DNA from: Sporosarcina koreensis
Lineage (GTDB): Bacteria; Bacillota; Bacilli; Bacillales_A; Planococcaceae
Assembly (NCBI RefSeq): GCF_001531445.1
Contig: NZ_LQYA01000004.1
Span: forward strand, 94,576-158,575
DNA length: 64,000 bases
Reading direction: 5' to 3'
In this document: piece after piece, positions 7,120-15,944 of the stretch
Layout of the letters: every line of letters begins with the position of its first letter
Numbering within the stretch: the stretch's first letter is position 1
Translations under genes and position numbers: made by a program
Notes under the pieces: generated by a model
The model's database searches: none
The model's input: only the letters and a program-made list of their open reading frames with translations
Told to the model about the DNA's origin: nothing

Positions 7120-9642
7120 TCACGCCATTGTTGTTCGATCTCTTCTGCTCGCAATCAACCAGCCAATACCAATTAGTCCAACAGTGGACACCAATAGTAC
7201 AAGGCTCCCGGTCATCCCGGTGATTTGATAATTCTCCGCCAACACCGCAATCTCCCCGTTCGTAATGCGGGCCACATCAAAATACGTGAATGGCGAAAGA
7301 TGAAGCAAGTTGCCAAGTAATTTGTGGCTGCCTATATAACCGACAAACCCAATTACAGCTACAGCACCGATGACACCTGCCTTGCTTCGGATGAATTGGG
7401 ATAAAAAGATCGATAACACAATCGCAAACCATAGGACAAGCAAGAAAAGCCCCATCGTTTCCAGAAGATAATTTCCGAGCGGCATGAGATGGAAGCCGTC
7501 AGTTATAGAAGTCGCTTCCTTAAATAAGGAAAAAGGATCGTCAATCCACTTCTGGTCGTAGTGTAAAACAGGGTATGCCCAGTCTCCGAACCGATTTACC
7601 AATGTGCCGATGAGGGCTAGTAACCCGAACAAAGCAACACAACCGATGATTCCTATCATCGAATTTGTGAACACCTTCCCAAGAAACAGGTCCCGTTTCC
7701 TCACAGGCTGCGTTAGAAGTAATTGCAGCGTCGGTCTTTTCCCTCTTTCGCTTGCGAATCCCATTCCTACTAAAAAAAGAAGAACAATACCGGGAATGAT
7801 ATAAAACTTGTCGGTAATATTCAGGTAAAGTGAAAACAGCCCGCTGTTATCAACTTTCTTATAAGTGTCATAATAGAATTTCTCAAGTTCTTTGTCTTCA
7901 TACTCATCAAAGATTGTCGGTGTAAGTTCCCCGGACAAGACCGGACGAAGATTGCGCCCCAACAGCCATTCCTTTTCCGCAATGCTCACGGCATAGGTGA
8001 AAGGACTTAACGGGTCGTAAGTGGATTCTCTAGCTCTTCGTTCTTCATTGAGGGCAAGCTGGGATTCGTAGAACGCAGTCCAATCGTTCTGTTGATAATG
8101 ATCTATCACATTTACGCGCATGGCGACTAGATTCCGATAATCTTCTAATAGCTCCTCTTTGCGCTCTAGCGACTTAGGATCATTATAATAGACGATTAAA
8201 GTTTCATCCCCTTTCTCTTCTGCCTTTTTCTTGTCCTCATCAAAGGAAGTGATCTCCTGCTGAAGACGGTATACTAAATTAACATTATAATCATCGGCTA
8301 ATGCCTGTAAGTCCTGAAAATACTCTTCTTCCTTCAGATCCGTCTGATGTGAAATGAAAATATAGTCCACAATTAAGAGAAGTATCAACACAATCGCTAC
8401 TGAGGCAAATAGCGGATTGCGCCTCATCTTCCGCCATTCAAATAAACTCACCCTCAACATGGAAGGGATCCTGGCTTTAATCTTTCCGTTAGCGAAGGGA
8501 CTTTTGTTTGCGGAGGCTTGGAACAAAGCCGATGCTCTTTGAGGCATAAAGATTGCCCAAACCAGCAATAGAAGGCTCCAGCCTACAACAAATAAAAGTG
8601 TCCACCAATCGGAAAGCTCCGGCCCTTTCTCTAGGAACTGTGAAAAAAGAAGCAGACGGAATGGGTTCCACACTGCATTAAGGATATTGTAAGTGGACGT
8701 GGAAAATGCACTGATAAGTAAGATAAATCCTGTCAACATATAAAGGGTAAATGAGTTTCTTACGAATGACCCCAAAAAGAACGTGAGGCTTAGAGTGAAT
8801 ATGCCTGCCAGTATAAATAAAAGGATTGCCCTCATGATGTACTGTCCTGTGGAGATAATTGAAACAGTATCACCTATTGTGACAACCGCCGGGTATTCAA
8901 ATAGAACGGGATGGCCACTATGGATCATCGGAATGATAAGACTCGCTGAAACACCAATGACAATGAACAAGATACTCATTAAACATACGCTTATATACTT
9001 TCCTACAATTAAACGCCCTTTTGCTATAGGTTGCGTTCTGACGGTCAGCCAAGTTTTATGTTCCTTTTCAGTAGTAACGATATTTCCGAAAAGAAGGATG
9101 ACTAGCCCTATCCCGACAACGCCAAATAAGACTGTCGCGCTCTCCTTCAGAAACAAGGCTGGGGAGATCGGGAAGTCTTCATCTTCGTAAGCGAGACTTT
9201 GGGTGAGCATCCATTCATTCCTTTGCATCGTAATCTCCCGCTCAGTATCACGCAAAGATAAGAAACTATTCTCATAGCTTTCAAACAGATGCATATGAGT
9301 TAAAAAATCCTGTTCAATTGCCGGAATGGCCTCCCATTCCTCATTATAGATTGCACTCTTCCAGTGAAAAAGGGCTGTCGCCATCAAGTTCGCATGCTCT
9401 AGCTGCTTCTCCTGCTTCTCATCCAAACCGATTGTCCTCTTCATATTGTTTAGAATTTGAAACAATTTATCCGATTCTTCGACATAAGGCTCAATTTTCT
9501 CTAACGCTCGTTCTTGAAACTTGGATGGTTGTTTGACATTTTGGATATACAGACCGGCTGTTACGAAAAGGGTTACGGCGAATAGAACAAGCAGTTTCTT
9601 TTGACACAGGATCTTTTTGAGTTCAAAACGGATGATACTCAG
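7120..9642 (-). CDS. ABC-2 type transporter permease, apparent CTG start
   Basis: An 840-residue membrane protein made of two ABC-2 permease halves. Each half has an N-terminal membrane anchor, a large extracytoplasmic coiled region, and a cluster of five to six spans. Repeated signatures such as KTWLTVRTQPIAKGRLIVGK and RPTLQLLLTQPVRKRDLFLGK mark the halves. The first conventional start is TTG at 9465, but the frame stays open 59 codons upstream. That upstream stretch encodes a basic segment and membrane span (SIIRFELKKIL, LLVLFAVTLFVTAGLYI). An in-frame TAA is followed directly by CTG at 9642-9640, with AAAGGAGGTG about 8 nt before it. A sigma-A promoter lies upstream. No ATPase gene is adjacent. 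Confidence 0.85.
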   Translation of the reverse strand: MSIIRFELKKILCQKKLLVLFAVTLFVTAGLYIQNVKQPSKFQERALEKIEPYVEESDKLFQILNNMKRTIGLDEKQEKQLEHANLMATALFHWKSAIYNEEWEAIPAIEQDFLTHMHLFESYENSFLSLRDTEREITMQRNEWMLTQSLAYEDEDFPISPALFLKESATVLFGVVGIGLVILLFGNIVTTEKEHKTWLTVRTQPIAKGRLIVGKYISVCLMSILFIVIGVSASLIIPMIHSGHPVLFEYPAVVTIGDTVSIISTGQYIMRAILLFILAGIFTLSLTFFLGSFVRNSFTLYMLTGFILLISAFSTSTYNILNAVWNPFRLLLFSQFLEKGPELSDWWTLLFVVGWSLLLLVWAIFMPQRASALFQASANKSPFANGKIKARIPSMLRVSLFEWRKMRRNPLFASVAIVLILLLIVDYIFISHQTDLKEEEYFQDLQALADDYNVNLVYRLQQEITSFDEDKKKAEEKGDETLIVYYNDPKSLERKEELLEDYRNLVAMRVNVIDHYQQNDWTAFYESQLALNEERRARESTYDPLSPFTYAVSIAEKEWLLGRNLRPVLSGELTPTIFDEYEDKELEKFYYDTYKKVDNSGLFSLYLNITDKFYIIPGIVLLFLVGMGFASERGKRPTLQLLLTQPVRKRDLFLGKVFTNSMIGIIGCVALFGLLALIGTLVNRFGDWAYPVLHYDQKWIDDPFSLFKEATSITDGFHLMPLGNYLLETMGLFLLVLWFAIVLSIFLSQFIRSKAGVIGAVAVIGFVGYIGSHKLLGNLLHLSPFTYFDVARITNGEIAVLAENYQITGMTGSLVLLVSTVGLIGIGWLIASRRDRTTMA

Positions 9643-9706
9643 TTAGGGCACCTCCTTTCCGGTTAACCTGTTCCCACTCTCCCGGTTGACTGAATAATCT
9701 AACACA

Positions 9707-9735
9707 ACTATACGATTGAAAGAATAGTATGTCAA
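9707..9735 (-). promoter_or_regulatory. sigma-A promoter of the ABC-2 permease gene
   Basis: On the minus strand TTGACA (9735-9730) and TATAGT (9712-9707) are separated by exactly 17 bp. The likely transcription start is about 60 nt before the CTG start, so the first 59 codons are transcribed. Confidence 0.8.
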
Positions 9736-9756
9736 TAGTTTCCAAGTAACACTAAT

Positions 9757-9799
9757 AAAGTGCCTACCCCTTAAAGTCCATATTTAGGGTAGGCACCTT
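9757..9799 (-). terminator. terminator of the YdaF-like gene
   Basis: AAGTGCCTACCC (9758-9769) pairs with GGGTAGGCACCTT (9787-9799), and a T-rich tail follows on the minus strand. It ends the gene at 9801-10349. Confidence 0.8.
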
Positions 9800-9800
9800 G

Positions 9801-10349
9801 CTATTTACCGTTTATTCCATCCACTTTCACCATTCCAAATACATAATGATCGACAAACTTGTTATATAGCCATTCAGCTTGTTTAAGATGACCTTCTTGC
9901 TGGAATCCAAGCCTAACTGGTATTGCCATACTCTTTTTATTTTCAGTCGCTGTACGGATTTCAATCCGATTTAGTTCTAATTCATTGAAACAATAGTCAA
10001 CAACCGCCTGGCAAGCTTTCGTCATCAAGCCTTTGCCTTCAAAGCCACTTCCTAGCCAATAGCCAATTGATGTCGATTTGTTTGACCAATTAATGCCATG
10101 CAAGCCAATCACGCCGGCAAGCTCCCTTTTGTACCAGATGCCCGCCTGGAAGCCGTCATTTCTGCTGAACTGCTGCAAAGTGCCACCGATGAAATTCTTC
10201 GAATCCGCAACCGTCCTCGTAAAATCGATCCACGGCAGCCATTCACGTAAGCTTTCCCTTGATTGGTCGGTCAACTGGAATAGCTGGTCGGCATGTCTAT
10301 GCTCTAATAAACGCAATTCAATATCTTCATCTATTTTGTAACTAAACAT
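9801..10349 (-). CDS. GNAT acetyltransferase, YdaF/RimL type
   Basis: A 182-residue GNAT-fold protein, the same size as B. subtilis YdaF (183). It has the RimJ/RimL-like N-terminus (IELRLLEHRHADQLFQL) and the LREWLPWI motif. The acetyl-CoA site is in SIGYWLGSGFEGKGLMTKA, with LELNRIEIRTATENKKSMAI following. Members acetylate the N-terminus of ribosomal protein L12 or small amines and aminoglycoside-like compounds; which substrate applies here is unknown. It is a single-gene unit with its own terminator, divergent from the OFA transporter. Confidence 0.88.
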   Translation of the reverse strand: MFSYKIDEDIELRLLEHRHADQLFQLTDQSRESLREWLPWIDFTRTVADSKNFIGGTLQQFSRNDGFQAGIWYKRELAGVIGLHGINWSNKSTSIGYWLGSGFEGKGLMTKACQAVVDYCFNELELNRIEIRTATENKKSMAIPVRLGFQQEGHLKQAEWLYNKFVDHYVFGMVKVDGINGK

Positions 10350-10618
10350 TCCACTGATCCCCCTTTTTTGATGATCATTTAATCTTTAATTATAATGTAG
10401 TTTTTTGGAAAAGGTGTTTTATTAAAGACCTTTTTTCTAATTACTCTATCTTTATGTACGGAGTTAGTATATAATCACGTTATTAACTTTCGTGAATAGA
10501 TATAATTTCAATTAATATTATCCTAATTCACTTATATTATAAATCTAAACGCGAACGAATGCATTTAAAACTAATAAATAGTTCGTTTTAATCTATATGT
10601 ATAGAAAGGGGTTTTACT
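10350..10618. other. AT-rich divergent promoter region without a gene
   Basis: A 269-bp gap between divergent genes. Possible -10 elements TATAAT occur at 10471-10476 and near 10502, but neither has a clear -35. A small dyad, CACG 11-nt CGTG, lies around 10477-10496. No coding capacity is seen. Confidence 0.5.
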
Positions 10619-11887
10619 TTGGAGAAATTTGAAAATAAGTGGATTCGTGCTGTACTTCCAGCTTTATTAATTCACTGTAGTATTGGTACGGTGTATTGTT
10701 GGTCATTATTCAAGAATGATATTGCAACTTACATTGAAAGGCCAGTTGGTCAAATCGAATGGGCGTTTAGTTTAGCCATTTTTGTTCTTGGTATGTCGGC
10801 TGCATTCGGCGGAAAATTTGTCGAGAAAGATATACATAAGTCGTCCCTTCTAGCAGCATTATTTTTCATCGTCGGAATGGCAGGAACAGGTTTCTTCATT
10901 TATCAAAAGTCATTGATAGGGATTTATATTTCTTATGGAATTGTGATGGGAATTGGGCTTGGCATCGGTTATTTAACGCCGGTAAAAACATTAATGCTTT
11001 GGTTTGAGACGCAAAAAGGTTTAGCAACAGGCCTTGCTGTCGCAGGGTTCGGCTTGGCAAAGGTGATCGCAAGTCCATTAATGGAGAAACTGCTTGGAGA
11101 TAGAAACAGGGAGGGTATCTTAGTAAATGCTACGAATATATATACAATGTTTTATATTTTAGCAGGTATTTATTTAATCATGATGGTGATCGGACACTTG
11201 CTTCTTAAAAAGCCAGCCGGTTATGAAGAAGAAAGTATACATACCAAAAGTTTTAGCTATCGAAAAGTGTTAACAAATAAAACATTCATCGGCATTTGGT
11301 TGATGTTCTATATTAATATTACATGTGGATTAGCGTTGATTTCACAAGAAAAAGGAATTTTGGCGTTCATTGGATTTGGAGCGATTGGTTTCGTTAGCTC
11401 GTTGACAGCTATTTTCAATGCAGGTGGACGGATTATTTTCTCTTCATGGGGCGACCGCTTAAAAGATCGCAACTCCATCTACAAAATTATCTTCATCTCC
11501 TCTATATCAGCCATACTACTAACCATTTTGCTTGATGGCATTGAGAATTCCATAGCAATTCTTGTTATTGCGCTGCTTTGTATCGTGAATGCAGGTTATG
11601 GCGGAGGATTTTCATCATTGCCCCCATTGTTATCTGACCGCTTTAGTCTAGATACGATTTCTACTGTGCATGGCTTGGCTTTATCTGCTTGGGCATTGGC
11701 AGGACTGTCGGGCAATCAATTGAGTGCTTTTATTCTAGAAAAGACACAATCCTACGACGCGGTGTTATATGTCATTATGGCTCTCTTCACGGTCGCGACG
11801 CTCATTAGTATTCTCGTTGTGAAACCTGATAAAGTATCCTTGGAAAATGAAGAATCGAATTGGAAGAAAAAAATAGTAACGAATTAA
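10619..11887 (+). CDS. MFS transporter, oxalate/formate antiporter (OFA) family
   Basis: A 422-residue carrier with 12 predicted membrane segments. The start is TTG at 10619, with AAAGGGG 7 nt upstream. The N-terminal signature HCSIGTVYCWSLF and the loop-2 to loop-4 motifs (GGKFVEKDIHKSS, YGIVMGIGLGIGYLTPVKTLMLWF) are those of the OFA/L-lactate MFS group. The cytoplasmic RIIFSSWGDRLKDRNSIY between helices 8 and 9 is also typical. Substrates in this group are oxalate, formate or other monocarboxylates; the neighbours do not settle it. It ends at a terminator shared with the converging LysR gene. Confidence 0.88.
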   Translation: MEKFENKWIRAVLPALLIHCSIGTVYCWSLFKNDIATYIERPVGQIEWAFSLAIFVLGMSAAFGGKFVEKDIHKSSLLAALFFIVGMAGTGFFIYQKSLIGIYISYGIVMGIGLGIGYLTPVKTLMLWFETQKGLATGLAVAGFGLAKVIASPLMEKLLGDRNREGILVNATNIYTMFYILAGIYLIMMVIGHLLLKKPAGYEEESIHTKSFSYRKVLTNKTFIGIWLMFYINITCGLALISQEKGILAFIGFGAIGFVSSLTAIFNAGGRIIFSSWGDRLKDRNSIYKIIFISSISAILLTILLDGIENSIAILVIALLCIVNAGYGGGFSSLPPLLSDRFSLDTISTVHGLALSAWALAGLSGNQLSAFILEKTQSYDAVLYVIMALFTVATLISILVVKPDKVSLENEESNWKKKIVTN

Positions 11888-11916
11888 AAAGGACACCTTT
11901 TTAGGCATCCTTTTAT
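11887..11916 (+). terminator. terminator between the OFA transporter and LysR genes
   Basis: AAAAGGACACC and GGCATCCTTTT form an interrupted stem around TTTTTA, ending in a T-rich stretch. The position between converging genes supports it. Confidence 0.65.
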
Positions 11917-11919
11917 TCA

Positions 11920-12801
11920 TTACTTTACCAACAAATCCCAGAATCTTGTCGAAGCCGGCGAGAGCGGCACGCTTTTCAATGAACAGACGCCGATGCTCCT
12001 ATGCGGAATCTGCTCGGCCAGCTGGACTTCATGAAGTGCCCCGCTTTCCAAATAGTCTTTTGTAAATTCCCTTGTGACACAAGCAATCCCCATATTCATC
12101 CTCGCAAACTCTACCACAAGGTCATGCGAGCCCAATTCGAATTCAGGCGAGATCTTTACTCCTTCAGATAAGAAATGCTCTTCGACATATTTCCTCGAAT
12201 TCGAACTTGGTTCAAGAAAAATGAGTGGCAACTTGGCGAGCTCCCGGAATCCGACCGGCCTTGCAAGCAATTTCCTGTATTTATCGCCGTAGACGAACGT
12301 ATCGTGGATATCCATGCAAGATGTAACATTCAACGAAGGATCGCTGACAGGCAAGTTGCAGACGACGATATCGACTTCCCCCGATTTGAGGAAGGAAATA
12401 AGTTCATCCGTCGTGCCATTTTCGATTTTTAATTTGATATTCGGGTATCGATTACGGAAGGCTTCCAGTTGGGGCAGTAGAAAATACTTGGAAATGGTAT
12501 CTCCGACGCCAATTCGAAGTTCGCCGGTCGTCAGATTTTTGAACTCAGCAATCTTTTCTTCACCGATTTCGATTAAATTGATGGCCGAATTAACATACTC
12601 CAAAAGAAGGCTTCCTTCATTCGTCAACGTGACTCCTTTAGGCGTCCGGTTGAAGAGTCGCGTATCGAGCTCCCGTTCCAGCTGCATAATCGATTGGCTG
12701 ATGGCCGGCTGCGTCATAAAAAGTTCCTTCGCGGCTCCGGAAAAGCTTTCATTTTTGCCAACGACACAAAAAATGCGATACAAATCTAATTTGCTTACCA
12801 C
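11920..12801 (-). CDS. LysR-family transcription regulator
   Basis: A 293-residue LysR-type regulator. The N-terminal winged helix-turn-helix is clear (FSGAAKELFMTQPAISQSIMQLERELDTRLFNR), followed by the periplasmic-binding-like effector domain starting at ELRIGVGDTISKYFLLPQL. GTG at 12801 is preferred over the in-frame ATG at 12822, because AGAGG precedes it by 7 nt and the upstream residues lack family similarity. It is divergent from the F420-ligase-like gene at 12913, the arrangement usual for a LysR regulator and its target. A dyad lies in between. Confidence 0.93.
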   Translation of the reverse strand: MVSKLDLYRIFCVVGKNESFSGAAKELFMTQPAISQSIMQLERELDTRLFNRTPKGVTLTNEGSLLLEYVNSAINLIEIGEEKIAEFKNLTTGELRIGVGDTISKYFLLPQLEAFRNRYPNIKLKIENGTTDELISFLKSGEVDIVVCNLPVSDPSLNVTSCMDIHDTFVYGDKYRKLLARPVGFRELAKLPLIFLEPSSNSRKYVEEHFLSEGVKISPEFELGSHDLVVEFARMNMGIACVTREFTKDYLESGALHEVQLAEQIPHRSIGVCSLKSVPLSPASTRFWDLLVK

Positions 12802-12840
12802 ATAACCACCTCTTATACCCATTATTAGAGATATTAATTT

Positions 12841-12870
12841 TACTTATACCATTAAACGGTAGTATAGTAC
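12841..12870. promoter_or_regulatory. candidate LysR operator in the divergent promoter region
   Basis: ACTTATACC and GGTAGTATAGT form an imperfect dyad around ATTAAAC. It is located midway between the LysR gene and its divergent neighbour, and LysR sites of the T-N11-A type are expected there. Confidence 0.45.
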
Positions 12871-12912
12871 AAGTAGATCGTCAGTAAAGTTTTGCGATAA
12901 GGAGCGATAACA

Positions 12913-14106
12913 TTGGAAAGAGTTGTAGGAACGGTTGTCAGAGGTCTTCGTTGCCCGATCATCAATAAAGGGGACAATATTGAAGAAATCGTTGTAGATA
13001 GCGTGTTGAAAGCGTCAGAAGTCGAAGGAATTACCATCAATGACAGAGATATTGTCACAATCACGGAATCCATCGTAGCTCGTGCGCAAGGAAATTACGC
13101 AACAATCGACCATATTGCGAAAGACGTACAATCGAAATTCGGCGACAGCACAATCGGCGTCATCTTCCCGATTTTAAGCCGGAACCGATTCGCCATCTGT
13201 CTCCGCGGAATCGCGAAAGGTGCTGCAAAGAAAATCGTTTTGATGCTTAGCTATCCATCCGATGAAGTCGGCAATCACCTTGTCGATATCGACACGCTCG
13301 ACGAAAAGGGTGTCAACCCTTGGACGGACGTATTGAATGAACAAGAATTCCGCAGCCATTTCGGCTACAATAAACATACATTCACTGGTGTCGACTACAT
13401 CGACTACTATAAATCAATCGTTGAAGAGTACGGCGTGGAATGCGAGGTCATCTTCTCGAACAACGCGAAGACGATTCTCGATTACACGAAAGACGTGCTC
13501 ACTTGCGATATCCATACGCGCCAAAGAACGAAGCGCATCTTGAAAGCGAACGGCGGCGAAAAGATCTATAGCCTCGATAACATCCTTGCAGAATCTGTCG
13601 ATGGCAGCGGTTTTAATGAAGCATACGGACTTCTCGGCTCCAACAAAGCAACAGAAGACAGCGTGAAGCTTTTCCCACGCAATTGTCAGCCGATTGTCGA
13701 TACGATTCAAGCTTCATTGAAGGAGAAGACTGGAAAAACGGTTGAAGTCATGGTGTATGGCGACGGCGCTTTCAAAGACCCAGTCGGCAAAATCTGGGAA
13801 CTCGCGGATCCGGTCGTATCACCTGCCTACACAGCAGGCCTTGACGGCACACCGAATGAAATCAAACTGAAATACCTTGCAGATAACAACTTCGCAGATT
13901 TACGCGGCGAAGAACTGAAAAAAGCGATCAATGACTTCATTGAGAATAAAGAGGAAGACCTCGTCGGCTCGATGGAATCCCAAGGGACTACTCCTCGTAA
14001 ACTGACGGACCTCATCGGCTCTTTATCCGACTTAACTTCAGGCAGCGGCGATAAAGGAACTCCGATTGTGTTCATCCAAGGATATTTTGATAACTATACG
14101 AAGTAA
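12913..14106 (+). CDS. coenzyme F420-0:L-glutamate ligase-like protein (CofE fold)
   Basis: A 397-residue protein of the F420_ligase (CofE-like) superfamily. The N-terminal half has the GTVVRGLRCPII and GDNIEEIVVDS strands, then ITINDRDIVTITESIVARAQGNY, corresponding to the GTP/metal region of CofE. The C-terminal half carries CQPIVDTIQASLKEKTGKTVEVMVYGDGAF. Most Bacillales make no F420, and no other F420 gene is visible here, so the true acceptor is unknown; an amino-acid ligase on another small molecule is an inference. The TTG start at 12913 has AAGGAG 8 nt upstream. It is divergent from a LysR regulator that probably controls it. Confidence 0.8.
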   Translation: MERVVGTVVRGLRCPIINKGDNIEEIVVDSVLKASEVEGITINDRDIVTITESIVARAQGNYATIDHIAKDVQSKFGDSTIGVIFPILSRNRFAICLRGIAKGAAKKIVLMLSYPSDEVGNHLVDIDTLDEKGVNPWTDVLNEQEFRSHFGYNKHTFTGVDYIDYYKSIVEEYGVECEVIFSNNAKTILDYTKDVLTCDIHTRQRTKRILKANGGEKIYSLDNILAESVDGSGFNEAYGLLGSNKATEDSVKLFPRNCQPIVDTIQASLKEKTGKTVEVMVYGDGAFKDPVGKIWELADPVVSPAYTAGLDGTPNEIKLKYLADNNFADLRGEELKKAINDFIENKEEDLVGSMESQGTTPRKLTDLIGSLSDLTSGSGDKGTPIVFIQGYFDNYTK

Positions 14107-14112
14107 TCCATG

Positions 14113-14146
14113 CCCCCTAAACCAATGAACGGTTTAGGGGGTTTTT
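14113..14146 (+). terminator. intrinsic terminator
   Basis: CCCCCTAAACC (14113-14123) pairs perfectly with 14131-14141 and is followed by TTTTT. Confidence 0.93.
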
Positions 14147-14410
14147 GGTATTCGTCTATTTACGAATTGAAAAAAACGGAAATTAATCATATCGAAATAG
14201 CTAGAGTGCAGTAAAACTTTATAGGAACTAGTAATTATTTACTTGAAAAAAGAGAACAAATTCCATTATTAAATATTATTTTTAAAAATAGTTGATATAA
14301 TCATAATTGGTTTCATTTGGAATATTTCTTTCTTCATTACTACAGTGAATGAGTGTTTCACATGGATACTAATCTTAGAAAAAATCATAGACAATGGGGG
14401 ATTTATCAAC

Positions 14411-15268
14411 ATGAAACGATTGTTGGGAATGCTTGCAGTATTCTGCTTGACGTTCAGTGCAACAGCAAGTGCGGAAAGTGAGTATAACTGGATTGAAGGA
14501 GGTGTGTCGGTTGATCTGGGAACTGTAGCCTCTATTGAACTTGACCCTGAATTTATCTTTCTTGATGCAGAGGATACGAAGCAAATGTCACTAGATTATG
14601 GTGATCCAGTTTCTGGGTTTGAGGTGGGAAGCATCTTCCCGATGGATGACAATCAAACATGGGCTGTTTTTTTCGATTATGAAGAAACAGGTCATATAAA
14701 AGACGATGAGAAAGAAAAGATCAATGCCAAAGCACTGTTGAAGAGCTATAAAGATGGCGCGGAAGAAGTGAATAAAGAGCGTCAACCAGGAGACCGCTAT
14801 TATGTAACCGGATGGGACATTGAACCTTTCTATGACGAAAAAACCAATAACCTCACTTGGTCCCTATTACTCGAGGATGAGAATAAAGAAACCTTTTTGA
14901 ATTATAATACACGTATTCTCACGAGAGAAGGAAATATCTCGGTCATTCTTGTGACAGACCCGAATAATAGAGAGATTGACAAACAAATCCTCGATGAAAA
15001 GATCCTGTCCATGCTCAACGTGAAAGATGGCAATAAATACTCCGATTTCGACAAGTCCACAGATAAAGAAGCAGGGTTTGGATTATCCACGCTTATTTTG
15101 GGAGGAGCAGGCTTAGCTGTTGCCAAAAAGGCAGGTTTACTCGCAGTCATCCTTGCATTCGGTAAAAAGTTCGGCATTTTGATCATAGCTGGCGTTGCTG
15201 CAATTTGGAGCTTTCTACGAAAAAAGAAGAAGAGTACTAGCGACCCTGTTGAACCTGCGGGAGAATAA
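14411..15268 (+). CDS. DUF2167 membrane-anchored exported protein
   Basis: A 285-residue protein of the DUF2167 family. It has a signal peptide (MKRLLGMLAVFCLTFSATASA), then an extracytoplasmic domain with DYGDPVSGFEVGSIFP, WAVFFDYEETGHIKDDEKE and YVTGWDIEPFYDEKTNNLTW, which are the conserved family blocks. Near the C-terminus are two hydrophobic segments, a KKKK stop-transfer cluster, and a short cytoplasmic tail. ATG at 14411 is taken because GGGGG lies about 10 nt upstream; the 22 upstream codons add nothing family-like. The molecular role of DUF2167 is unknown. It is monocistronic. Confidence 0.85.
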   Translation: MKRLLGMLAVFCLTFSATASAESEYNWIEGGVSVDLGTVASIELDPEFIFLDAEDTKQMSLDYGDPVSGFEVGSIFPMDDNQTWAVFFDYEETGHIKDDEKEKINAKALLKSYKDGAEEVNKERQPGDRYYVTGWDIEPFYDEKTNNLTWSLLLEDENKETFLNYNTRILTREGNISVILVTDPNNREIDKQILDEKILSMLNVKDGNKYSDFDKSTDKEAGFGLSTLILGGAGLAVAKKAGLLAVILAFGKKFGILIIAGVAAIWSFLRKKKKSTSDPVEPAGE

Positions 15269-15271
15269 AGG

Positions 15272-15307
15272 AAGCTTGGCCCTATCGTGATAGGGCTGAG
15301 CTTTTTT
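15272..15307 (+). terminator. intrinsic terminator after the DUF2167 gene
   Basis: AAGCTTGGCCCTATC and GATAGGGCTGAGCTT form a long stem with a tight loop, followed by six T. Confidence 0.92.
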
Positions 15308-15347
15308 CATTTAGACTTCCCCTCCCATTACTCCCTATTAAAATAGT

Positions 15348-15376
15348 TGAAACGTTTCATCCATCCCGTTCACCTA
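15348..15376 (+). promoter_or_regulatory. candidate autoregulated ECF promoter
   Basis: TGAAAC (15348-15353) and CACCTA (15371-15376) have a 17-bp spacer and lie just before an ECF sigma gene. The -35 is the classical ECF element and sits in a palindrome, TGAAACGTTTCA. A near-identical arrangement precedes the ECF gene at 24015-24536. Confidence 0.5.
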
Positions 15377-15398
15377 ATCTATAGAAGGTGGTGATTCC

Positions 15399-15944
15399 AT
15401 GCCGAAAAAAGAGAGGCTGATAAAGCAAGCGATCAAGGGGGATCAGAATGCATTGCAACTGCTTCTGAAAGACGAGAAAGACAAACTGTATAAAATGGCA
15501 TTCATTCATATGAAAAATGAACATGATGCCATGGAAGTAATTCAGCAAACCATATTGGAAGCCATTGAATCCATACACCAACTCAGGAATCCGGCGTATT
15601 TCAGTACTTGGATTACGCGGATTTGCATTAATGTTTCATTGAAGGAACTCCGCAAAAACAAAAAGATTGTCACGATGGAAAGCTATTCAATTCCTGATGT
15701 TGTAGAGGTGAGCGGCTCTCTTGAAGAAAAATTGGATTTGACCAATGTCCTTTATGGATTAGATGAAAAGTACAAATCCGTTCTCGTTTTGCGCTTTTAT
15801 CATGATTTCACAGTCAATCAGATTGCGGACATTCTTGGATGTCCTGAGGGTACTGTCAAAACGAACTTACACAGGGGTCTGGCCCTGTTGAAAACAAAAA
15901 TGAAGGGAGCTTATATGGATGAAAGACGAAACGAAAGTTATTGA
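15399..15944 (+). CDS. ECF RNA polymerase sigma factor (module 1)
   Basis: A 181-residue ECF sigma factor. Region 2 is visible in YKMAFIHMKNEHDAMEVIQQT and FSTWITRICINVSL. Region 4 has the helix-turn-helix VNQIADILGCPEGTVKTNLHRGLA, with VLVLRFYHDFTVNQ before it. ATG at 15399 follows GGTGGTGATT. The next gene starts inside its last codons (15919), an overlap typical of sigma/anti-sigma pairs. It is closest to the SigV/SigW class of Bacillus. It probably reads its own promoter at 15348-15376 in response to envelope stress; the actual signal is unknown. Confidence 0.94.
   Translation: MPKKERLIKQAIKGDQNALQLLLKDEKDKLYKMAFIHMKNEHDAMEVIQQTILEAIESIHQLRNPAYFSTWITRICINVSLKELRKNKKIVTMESYSIPDVVEVSGSLEEKLDLTNVLYGLDEKYKSVLVLRFYHDFTVNQIADILGCPEGTVKTNLHRGLALLKTKMKGAYMDERRNESY

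Noticed and set aside
9757..9799. GTGCCT/AGGCAC hairpin as a fourth member of the MITE family
   Set aside because: It shares only a few bases with the terminal repeats, lacks the inner blocks, and works as the terminator of the YdaF-like gene.
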